56,787 nt of DNA. Origin: Pleurotus djamor (taxonomy: Eukaryota > Basidiomycota > Agaricomycetes > Agaricales > Pleurotaceae). A model generated the notes under the pieces. The model saw only the letters and a program-made list of their open reading frames with translations, ran no database searches and was not told where the DNA came from. Made by a program: the position numbers and the translations under genes. Shown here piece by piece: positions 8,801 to 18,376 of the stretch (position 1 is its first letter; every line of letters starts with the position of its first letter). The stretch is from NCBI GenBank assembly GCA_029747585.1, contig JAPEVF010000268.1:1-56787 (forward strand). Reading direction: 5' to 3'.

Positions 8801-11800
8801 TAATGGGCTCAGCCCATCCTGTTTCCTTCATTAAAGCAGCCATTATCTGCATACCAAACCTTCTCTTTGCTTCATCCTTTCCTATACGGTTAGAATCTAC
8901 ATCAAGGCTGTTTGCAACCATGGCATCATCATCCAATTCAGCTACATTATCTTCTTGATAGTCTCCTATCCATGCTTGTGAGATTGCTTCACTTTTGCGC
9001 CGACTGCTAAAATCATCCCTAGCATCTAAGCACTCATACTTTAAGTAAAAGTTCTTCATAACTTGGATCTGATGATCATTAAATGTATATTCCACAAAGG
9101 AATCGTCCCATGTTTGTGTGCTAGTCTTTAGATCAAAGCCATTCCGCCAAGGCTTAAAAAGAGTAAGCATGGTTGAACAATAATACTCTCTATCTCCTGA
9201 ATCCTTTCTAGGTAAATTGCCTATAAAATTCGGAATGATTTTGTTCTTTCTTATGTCTTCATGTTCTGAAGTTNAAAAAAAGGCATCTATGACTTTCAAA
9301 TTGAGGGTGAGACTCTTGAAAAGAAAGTATCTGTTTACCTTTGGATGTTGATTTTTCCTTTTCCATTTTGAAATTAGAAGGTTCATCAATGTTATCATCT
9401 TCATCTTCATTCTCTTCTAATTCTGCATCATGGTCATGTTTTTTACCACGCTTTCTGTTTGAGCCGTGTTTTACTCTATCACATTGTATTATCCACTCAT
9501 ATAAAGATAGTGATTCAAGTTCATTAGGTCTATAAATGTAGTCAAACACTTGTGCCAACGCCAGTACCTTGTTTCCTTTCCTTGTTAGCATGACCTTTGT
9601 AGTAATTGTGTAGACATCATCAGTAGTGAAACAACTTCTGACCTCTGAAACAAAGCTTTTCCAATAGAAATGCTTGAATTTATGGCTTGTATAATAGTCA
9701 GGATGACCAAGCAAGTACATACTAATCATAGGAGAGCCAAGTTCAAGCTTTGATGCCATTGTGTTCACCATCCTGGTCATCAACTGTCTAGCCTTTACCT
9801 TGGAAGTTGTTGAGGGATTTCCTAGGATTTCAGTATTTTTATCTAATACTGCTTTAACACAGTCAAACATAACATGGGTCTTTAAAGTGGGCTTGGTTAT
9901 ATAGTCTGTTACATACATGACAATAGCTTTGACAGATGTGCCAGACAATAGACAAGTTACGTCCGTATTACATCTCAGGATATAAGATAAAGCTGGTGTA
10001 AATGTGTTCAACCACTTCTCCTCATGTTTAATCTGGATTGACCCGTCTGATTCAATAATGGTGGATTCCTTGACTTCTCTGGGAAATCTGGCCTTACAAA
10101 CCCCCCACCTGTTGTCTCTGCAGCCTTTGTAGACATGGTTTTTGTTTTGAGATCCATCTTTATTCAAATACCTTTCACAATTATGAACATTTGACTGTAG
10201 GATAATATCATCTACTGTATCATTATAGTAGGACCACCATTTACTTTCTTCAAGGCAGCTCTGACAATCAGGCATTTTATTAAGGCATTTGCACAAGGGA
10301 GGCGGGGCCTGTGGTAAAGAAGTCACAGGGTTATTGTAAGTCTCAGCTTTTCTCCGAATATCCCAGTTCTTAGTAGCTTCCTCTACACTTCCGGTATTAA
10401 GCTGAGCTCCATGACATTGCTCCAAGTATTTTACAATTTCTGTTTGAAACTTCTTATCCCCATTCATTAAAGTATTTCGTAACTCCTGTGGAGATAAAGA
10501 ACCTTTAATCCAGCCTGCTGCATGCATATGTAACGCCAAGCGGCCTTGCTGTTCCACGGTGCCATAATATGCATTGACATCTCCATATAAGCCTGGAGTA
10601 TCACTTCCATAGCATAGAACATCTTTGATGAAAAGCTCTACTACAAATTTGAAAAAGCGAGCGGCAGCAACTGGATTTGAAATTACTGTTTTCANTTTTT
10701 TCATCTGCTGTACCCAAGTCGTTTGAAAAAGGAACAGATATTTTTGTTCCAGCATAATAAATACATATGGGATGTTTTATATCAACTGGTGACAATGTAA
10801 TATACCAGAAAGGCGCCCCAAGCGCATAAATCATTGACCATAATTGATTTCTCATATATTTCTTAGAAGTTACAGAACCATGAACACTTGCTGCCACATG
10901 GTCAATATCTTTAAGAACGTCATAGCAATCTTGCTCAGCTACAGTGCGGGAGGTAATACTTTCACCATTTCTTATTCTATTTGATAGACCACTGAGTACA
11001 CTTTTGTCAATGTTGAGTAGCCTATCTGAAATGCTATCAAATTTAGCTTTATCTGCAAGTAAGAAAGAGTGGGTAGAGCTAGCCCTAATCTGCTCATGGC
11101 TAAATGCAACAAACAGAAAAGCAGGATCAATCTGAAATCGTTTATCATGATACATAAGGCATAAATGCTTGTGTTTTGTGTGGGAGACTTTAGGAACAGA
11201 ACCTAAGCCTCCGCATCCATAGGGATAAAGCCAAGGGAACATTTGGGGGTATAACTGAGGATTATTCCATATTGATTGAGGATCGGATGATCTACCAATG
11301 GCAAGGACTTTTCCGCCCTTGTTGTTAAAATAATCTAAAGCAATGGTTTTTAAAGCACTAGATGCCATATTATGAACTTCATCTCCGGTTAAACCATGTA
11401 ATACAAAAGGACACTCTCCCTCAGTAGTTCCATCCTCGTCTTCTGCGTCAAAAACTGCTGGGGTATCACTTGACTTGGCTTGGATGCTGCTTCGATATTG
11501 CACTGTTACAGGTGGCGTTAACTCTTCTTTTTCATATTCTGAAAGGGCGTCATGGTCAATTTTCACGGTTTGATAGTCAGAATGATTTAAAATTAACCAT
11601 TCCAATGCTTCCCTGACTTTATTACTTCTCACTAAAAGAGGAGTACGTTTGAAATCATCTGATGTAGGTTTTTTGGGACCAGTAAAAAGCACAACCAAGA
11701 CTTCATCAAGTTCCTTCTTTGATATGGGTAGCCTATCATAGATTTTTGCAATTGGTGACTCAAAAGCCAACGCGTTTGCAGTCATTTTTCTCATGCCATT

Positions 11801-12919
11801 AGCCACTCGAATAAAGCAGCAGGTATGCCTAACTCGGGCTATAAGCATTTTCTCAACATATCTCAATTCTTTGAGAACTTGAGGGACACTACCAAGCCAA
11901 AACCCTTGACATAGAGCGTATCTGGGTATCTTGTTATTTCTAATACTTTGCCTGCAATGCTTGCAAATTTTGCTACATGAGTAGTCAAGAACAGGGCCAG
12001 AAAAACTCCGGATTTTTTGCTTGTCTGAAGTTCTCTCTACTCGAGTAATCCCAGGTACGTCTAGAATATTAAGCAACCTCTTTACTGATTTAAGAGAAGA
12101 AAGATCTTTATTATTTGTTAGCTGGCCACAAACGGCGCAACCAGCTTCTTCATGCTCAGAGGGAAGCATTTTCTCACATGCAGATGAGATTACCTTATGC
12201 ACAATTTCTCTACTATTCAAACTAGGAGGGAAGAGACTGTCCTGTGTATTGGTATCTGCAGATAAGGACAAGGTAGGGGATCTTTGCTTCCTTGTAATCT
12301 GGTGACTGGGAAAGGTTTCTTTAAAGATATAGCAGACGGAAGCACAAGTTTCATTACAGCTATGTGCAGCAAGCATGTCAAGTAAAATATATTTTGATAC
12401 TCTAGCGCCACATTTGATGCCATGCTTGCGAATAACTTGAATCATATCTCTTACACTCAACATTCCAATGATCATATTGATGGGTATTTCAGCATGAAAG
12501 AATGAGGCATTATCAAATAGCACACATTCCTGAAGGTCACAGGCTTGAACAAAGGAAACAAATCCAGCACATTTTTTTGGACCAGCATAGATAAATTCTT
12601 CAATATCTTGAAAACTAATTACAAAGCTTCTATGACCACCCAGCGCGGAACTGGGATTGCTACGTAGTGAGAGAGGAAAGGGTGAGGGGTGGGAAGAGGG
12701 GGGAACAGCGGGGAGAGAATGAACATGTGAGGCTGTACGCCTACCCTCAGAGAATGTGACAATGGCCACAATAGGAAACATATGCATAACAAAAGGCAAA
12801 CTAGAGCTCCAGGAAAGGATAGACATGCTTGGAAAGTAAGCTATCGAAACGAACGCCCGTACAAGGGTAGAGAGTGGGGAGGAAGTGTCCATGGCCATTA
12901 TCTCAGAAACGTTCTCCAA
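5806..12919 (-). CDS. Helitron Rep/helicase with C-terminal USP-like cysteine peptidase
   Basis: Five overlapping open frames join into one ORF of about 2,370 codons. Each frame change sits at a single N beside a homopolymer (10695, 9274, 8132, 7199), so I treat the gene as intact. Domains in order: Cys-rich N-terminus; DUF6570-like region ending LYPQMFPWLYPYGCGG; Helitron-like N region; HUH motif LHMHAAGW (10522-10530); two catalytic Tyr in YVTDYITK (near 9900); Pif1-like SF1 helicase with Walker A GGMGGTGKS (8428-8454), Walker B YIFVDEVSML, YAMTDFASQGKT and ALSRSSTAAGTLILQGF. The last ~250 residues hold a Cys box DNSCAYDTFLSLLYNMW (Cys codon 6583-6585) and a His/Asp box FNHFIARYI...VWIYDG, in the Cys-then-His order of USP/OTU peptidases. 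Rep nicks and joins DNA ends and the helicase unwinds for rolling-circle transposition. The gene is visibly more AT-rich than its neighbours. The start is the first in-frame ATG. Confidence 0.9.
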
Positions 12920-14209
12920 AAGGTGGTGACCCAGAGTTTTGGAAAGTAGGGAGAAAGATTGATCTGAGAAATGGGGTCAATGGGAGGGTGAGATGGAACA
13001 GAACAAGAGTTACTGACATGAATCAACGTCCATGGTGGGATGGGAGGAGGGCATGATATTGTAACCACCCTCTAGAGAGACAAATACTAATAAGTAGATG
13101 ATCCCCCCTGCATAAGCGGACAGTGAGACATCTGGAGTGGGAACTGTGTTATGGATGTCTCAGTGGATCCAGAGAAGCAATTAGGCGCACCTGACCCCCA
13201 TTTTAAGCCAGGAACCAGTGTAATCTCACAGGCGCGGAAGGATGGCAGTAGGGAAAGGAAGGAAACTATGAAGAATACAGATTAGAGAAAGAGTCGGTGA
13301 ACCGGCAACACGGGACGTACATTGATGTCTGCCATGATATTTTGGGTTGTGATCCAAAATAGATTCACTAGCGTCGCGCGGCGGCAATAGGCAGAGAAAA
13401 GAAACTAGGAAGAAGACAGATTAGAGACAGGGTGTGACTCGGCGACGGGGGACAAACATTGATGGCTACCGCGCAACTTTGAGTGGTAGACCAGAATACC
13501 GCCCGATACCCTCGCAGAGATGGAGGGGACTATGACGAAGACGGGTTAGAAACATACTGTATGATTCAGGAACGCGCGACGAACATTGATGGCGGCGGCT
13601 GGCTGGGTCTATGTTGCCGTCATCACGGAACTGATGGGAAACTGTAGAAGAACGACCGTTACGGCACGTATTCGGTTATATTTAGATATGACGCACCACT
13701 GTCCATTATGAGAACCGACGACAAAAGACCCTCCTGCGCGATATTCTCCAAGGTATACATAGCGTGATGAACAATGAGGAGGGGGGTGTTGGTGTTGAAA
13801 AGGGTGAGAAGTCAACGAAAACGAACAAAAAGTCAGGTGATCGTGAACCATTTAGGGGCACTGGGGTCTAGGAGGGGGTACAACAGCGAGCCGAGTACGC
13901 TGCTCATGTCTAAATTTACCTATACAGAACCAGTAGCTATGCTTCCACTTTGGGACATCATGAGTTCAATTATTCCCTTTGGACTTGGACAGCAGGGTGC
14001 CTATGCATGCGGTACGGTGCTTCCTTGCCGATTATACTACCTCAGGCCAGGGTAGAAGAGGCGTTCAAGCAAGCCTTTGCCTACCCTCAGAAGTCCCCAT
14101 CCAATCCACACTATGCAAGGTGGGCAGGAATCTCGTCCTGTGAGTCCACATACTCAGGAAGGTTTGTGAAGCCAATCTCGTACAGTGTACATTCTAACGA
14201 CGGAAGGTA
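12920..14209. other. Spacer upstream of Rep/helicase, with diverged ~120-bp repeats
   Basis: Three diverged tandem units (about 13240-13340, 13370-13470 and 13520-13600) share an agaatacagattagaga-like block, and each ends near acattgatg(g). These could be promoter-proximal repeats of the Rep gene. Short plus-strand frames from 13774 to 14210 show no recognisable domain, though they may be upstream exons of the next gene. Confidence 0.4.
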
Positions 14210-14695
14210 GTGTTGACAAATACCTTCACGCTGATGTCACGCTCCCAAACAGACGCTAGGATGGTGGTGACGCATGTCGTAGCGTTTGCAAGTACGCTAG
14301 GCGTCGACTTTGATGACCTAAGGCCAGAAACAGAAGGCGCCAGAAGGGTAGCCAACGGAGAGGATGCAGGAAATTCAGCGGGTATGGAACTTACAGATGA
14401 CCCGCCACCGTATTCTCCGCACCTGCCTACGCCAAGAGCAACTTCGCAACAACTAATACGACAGCCATCCCTCTCACGTCTCTCAGAAAGCGGAGACGAT
14501 GGGATTGAATATCATACTCACGACCCTCCGGATGATTTCATTGGAAATTGGCACCTCAAGTGGGGTTATAGATATGTCAGACCACCAGTGGAGACTGAGG
14601 GTGAATGTTTCGTGGTGACTAGAGGGTCTAACGTTGGAATATTTGCAACAAGGTGGGTACTGAGTATCTATCTTAGTGGCTACATTTTTATGTAG
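14210..14695 (+). CDS. Hypothetical protein, possible truncated RNase H1 N-terminal-like domain
   Basis: An open frame with a Pro/Ser-rich middle part (DDPPPYSPHLPTPRA) and a C-terminal stretch GECFVVTRGSNVGIFATRW. That end resembles the start of the RNase H1 N-terminal (viroplasmin-type) domain, whose family pattern is [YF]-V-V-x-x-G-x-x-x-G-I-[YF]-x-x-W. A GTGGGT donor-like site follows directly (near 14655), so the apparent stop at 14695 may lie in an intron. No continuation of the domain is found before the next gene, so it is probably a fragment. Upstream exons between 13774 and 14210 are possible but unproven. Confidence 0.35.
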   Translation: MLTNTFTLMSRSQTDARMVVTHVVAFASTLGVDFDDLRPETEGARRVANGEDAGNSAGMELTDDPPPYSPHLPTPRATSQQLIRQPSLSRLSESGDDGIEYHTHDPPDDFIGNWHLKWGYRYVRPPVETEGECFVVTRGSNVGIFATRWVLSIYLSGYIFM

Positions 14696-14847
14696 CATCA
14701 ACAGAAGCGCAGCGGAAGAGCATGTAACAGGGATTCTGGAAGCAGAGTGGAACGTCGCGCGTAATAGGATGGCGGCAATGTTGAGGATGGAGATTTCACT
14801 TCATTACAAAGCGGTAGTGATTGTGAAAATGTAGACCAAAAACAAAT

Positions 14848-16690
14848 TCATTTATCTAGTGCCGCTAAACGAGGCGACCTTCTATGAGTGGTGACAACGG
14901 GGGAGGATGGAGGTACAGACACAGATAAACTAGTAGAGGAAGAAGTAGAGGACGAGGAAGCAGCCGTGGAAGAGGGAGTCGAGAGCGAGGGCGCGAATGC
15001 AGACGTTGGAGGAGGGGAAGACAAAGCGTCTGGGGTAGACGATGATCCTTCACCGCTTGAGGGGACTTTGAAAGTGGTATCGGGATACTTTCCGCCAGCG
15101 GTGTGGACGATCCATCCGGGGGGCTTGTCTTTGAGAAGTTGGAAGGTGCTGTCATGGAAGAAGTGAACGTGACCAACTCGACCTGGCGCCAAGTCGTCCT
15201 TTTCTCTAGGAGAGGCTTCCGCTTTCCAAAAACCGACAGAGTGCCATAGAAATCCAGAGAAGAAGATGATGATGTCACGAGGACGATAACTGCAACGATA
15301 TGTGAGTGAAACGATGAAGCTCTTGGGTAGGGAACTTACGCAAGCTTGATTCCTAGATCAGGGAAGTACGCTTCACCACCAGAAAAGGATCCAGTGGGAA
15401 AGCAGGCGGTGGGACCGTTATCTTTGCCGTCAACGTGGGGGAGAACCTGTAGTTTGTAGACGATAGCTCGTCCAATCCAAGGGCCAGGGTCTGCACGCAT
15501 CCAAACACCAGCGTCAAACGCGGCTTGGTATGCAGCGTAATACTCGGGGAAAGCGACCTGAAAATAAGCCTTGAGACGTAGCGCGATGTCCGTGGTAGCG
15601 TGCATGTAATGCATGACGTTAAGAAACCGTTCCGCTCCCTGAGTTCCCATGATGTCTGCAGAGGGTACTGGGGGGGGATTTCTAGGGAAAAGAAGGGGGT
15701 CAGAGCGAGAGAGAGAAGGGATGAATAGCTGCGCACCTCTTGACATTGACCATGCCAGACGTGAGCCAGATGTGTTACACCCTTCCTCTCACAGTGCCGA
15801 ACTTCTACGCCGTTGCCAGACCAAGTCGAAAAGTCGTGAGTTGTTCCCTTGTCTTCAGCATGCCGAACATCGCGCTCGTCAAGATGGGGTTGATTCTGTG
15901 AGTGAAAAACCTGGGAGAGTTCATAAGCCAAGTCAACGTCTTCTTGAGTAAAGCCGTCGTGCTAGAAACAGGACAGATTAGGGTTAATCACCCAGCGGGT
16001 ATGTGAAGAACGTACCTGGTCATCTGAGAGGGTGGCGTTTGAAACAGGCTCAACGTCAACGGTACGGCCTGGATGACCGTCTGGGCCAATAGAATAGTGC
16101 TATGGATAGAAAGAACATAAGTGCGATGCGACGCGAGGAGGTGCGAGGAAATACTCACATGGTAAGATCCGCCTGCAGCTCCAGTCCCTGGCTCAGCTGG
16201 ATACGAAGGAGTTTTCTGAAAACAATATGAGACAAACCCTGTGAAAAGACAAAAACAAACGACGTACCTCTGGGGGGGCTGCTTGCGCAAATACGCAAAG
16301 CAAAGGTTTGCCGTCGGAACTCTGAACGATGGCAGAGTATGGATCCGCTGGCCAGTCGTGCATCTTCGCAATCTCCTTGGTCATTTTCCTGCGATCATCG
16401 GGCAAGTTTCGCCTTCCCGTGCTACGTTGTTCGAAGAAGGCGAAGGTGCGCTTTACGCGATAGCGAGTAGCGCGTTCAACCCACTTCTTACCCTTTCGAA
16501 TGTAGAAGGCGAGGGATTTCTTCTCCGCAAGGGCCTGGGGTGTGTCCTCGCTGACCTTGGAGAAGGTGGCATGAGAAACGCCGCCTTTGAGAGGTTGTAC
16601 GTCCGTCTGGAGAATGACAGTCAGTTCAAAGGAGTCATACGTGAGTTGAGTAGACACACCGAATCGCGCTTTCGCTTTCCCATGATGCAA
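14848..16690 (-). CDS. 2OG-Fe(II) dioxygenase, TET/JBP-like
   Basis: Six exons join in frame across GT..AG introns. The first exon (MHHGKAKARFGVST) holds a basic region (KKWVERATRYRVKR). The middle exons encode SIGPDGHPGRTVDVEPVS and DLAYELSQVFHSQNQPH. The last two carry a double-stranded beta-helix core: LPHVDGKD gives the metal-binding H-x-D (near 15435), then FSGGEAYFPDLGIKLA, YRPRDIIIFFSGFLWHSVG with the distal His (near 15239), and APGRVGHVHFFHD with the Arg expected to bind 2-oxoglutarate. A Ser/Thr/Pro-rich tail follows. Spacing and the GGE.YFPDLGIKL block fit the fungal TET/JBP oxygenase class, which oxidises 5-methylcytosine or thymine; another 2OGFeDO family is possible. All catalytic residues are present, so the enzyme may be active. 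Fungal TET/JBP genes are known to be expanded and linked to KDZ transposons; here the gene lies inside a Helitron. Confidence 0.75.
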
Positions 16691-16732
16691 GTTGTGGGAT
16701 GAGACGGAGTCGTTGAGGAAAGGAGTGATAAC

Positions 16733-16956
16733 GATGACTGGAGGATCAAAGTACGCTAATGCTAGCGTTCAGAGATCGGACAGCGTGCGCTGACCACCAC
16801 GAAGGCCGACCAGGTGAGGGAGAAAGGTGGAGGTAGGCTGGAAAGATGACTGGAGGATCAAAGTACGCTAATGCTAGCGTTCAGAGATCGGGCAGCGTGC
16901 GCTGACCACCACGAAGGCCGACCAGGTGGGGGAGAAAGGTGGAGGTAGGCTGAATT
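16733..16956 (+). repeat. 112-bp tandem duplication
   Basis: Units 16733-16844 and 16845-16956 differ at only a few positions. They lie just upstream of the dioxygenase start codon, so in its promoter region. Confidence 0.9.
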
Positions 16957-18376
16957 CCCGGGGGAGGGGAAACCAGATGACGTCCTAGCCATTGGTTCCT
17001 CTCACTTTTATCTGCAGACGAAAAAGGTCCAGAACGGTTGAGGGCTTGTTTCATGGTGACAGGGACAATACAGACAAGGATTTTCAAATATGATAAGAAG
17101 ACAGCTTATGAAATAAGTGGAGCATGAGAGGGACAAGTCTATCTTTTATTTCAAACGGCAGGAACAACAGGAAAAAGGGAAGATAAACGATAAAGATAAG
17201 CGCGAAAATGATAGCGATATCGAAGACGCAAAGAATGTCTATGGTGGGGGAGTGGAAAGTGAGCCTCGACTATACGTAGGCTGGACCAAGTATAGAGTAA
17301 ATCGTAGGTAACACTAGAGTAAGTTAAAGATGGAGCCACGCCTCAGACTGACAGCGGGAATGAAACGTGACGGTGGTAAGAAGGCGGTAGAACAAGTATC
17401 GTGAAAGGGCAAACCTGGTGATGAGAATGGCGTCGAAAACGGGGAACCGCGGCAAAGGAAGTGGTTGGTGGCGCGGTCGAGAAGGGGGGAGGCCAGTTAA
17501 TGGACCAAACTGATCTGGAAGGCACAGATCCAGTGAATAAGGTTGTTGCCAGTTGAGATAACGAGACGCGGCGATACCAGGGGAGATGGTTGGTGGCGCG
17601 GTCGAGAAGGGAGCTACCAACCAGAGCCGGCGAGCAAGGTCTTCGACGATTTGTATTCCCAGTTGGGGCAAGACCAGGTAAAGTGGTTGGTGGCGCGGTC
17701 GAGAAGGGAGAGATCAACGTTGCAGACCAGGCGAAAGCAACGGCGAGGAACTGCGAAGAAAGGGGGAAGCATGCAACGGATTGAATGAAATGATACGCAC
17801 CAAGCGGATGAGCCCACTCAAACCTATCCCACAGCATTGAAGACAGCCAACACTCCTCATGGTATCGTTGACGTCTTGAAAGTGTGTGACCAGCGTATGC
17901 TGGGGAACGAATGCGAGGAGAGGGAGGGGAAAAAGTCAGATCGCGATAAGGATCAGTCGACAGATGACGTACGATTGTGGGCGATAAGATGCCGGATGGC
18001 ATAATCACGGCGTGGAAGGAGATTTTGAACGACTTCGGACGCCTCCACAGTCGAGGGAGGGTGTAGGGAGACGAGGGTGAGGAAGGGTACATGGGGGAGA
18101 GGAAGGAGGAGAAAGAAAGCCGGGGTGATCGCCGGAGAGCGCTATCATGACATGACTCGGTAATTGCCGAATGATAAGATAAGGATATCGTCCCGAATAT
18201 ACCGATGATAAGCTGAACCCAGACGACGTCATACGGAGATTTCGGATGTAAGGCTTTGTGATAAGATAAAGATTAGATGTCGACGTCATTCGGGAATTGC
18301 CGAGTGATGCCAGTGACATTGGCAGCCATGTGATACCGTGATACCCTTTCTCCTTGTTCCCTACCCTCATTACTCA
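16957..18376. promoter_or_regulatory. Divergent intergenic region between dioxygenase and Spt5-like genes
   Basis: No gene recognised. The block GGTTGGTGGCGCGGTCGAGA recurs near 17463, 17588 and 17683 in a diverged tandem array. Nearer the Spt5-like start are AT-rich GATAAGATAA-type motifs (about 18172, 18262) and two copies of an AATTGCCGA(A/G)TGAT element (about 18161 and 18295). The two genes point away from each other, so this may be a shared promoter region. Confidence 0.45.

Noticed and set aside
5806..12919. Helitron gene as a multiply frame-shifted pseudogene
   Set aside because: Every break sits at an N beside a homopolymer and motifs continue across it.
14888..15166. Glu-rich plus-strand frame
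   Set aside because: Antisense of the Ser/Thr/Pro-rich tail of the dioxygenase.
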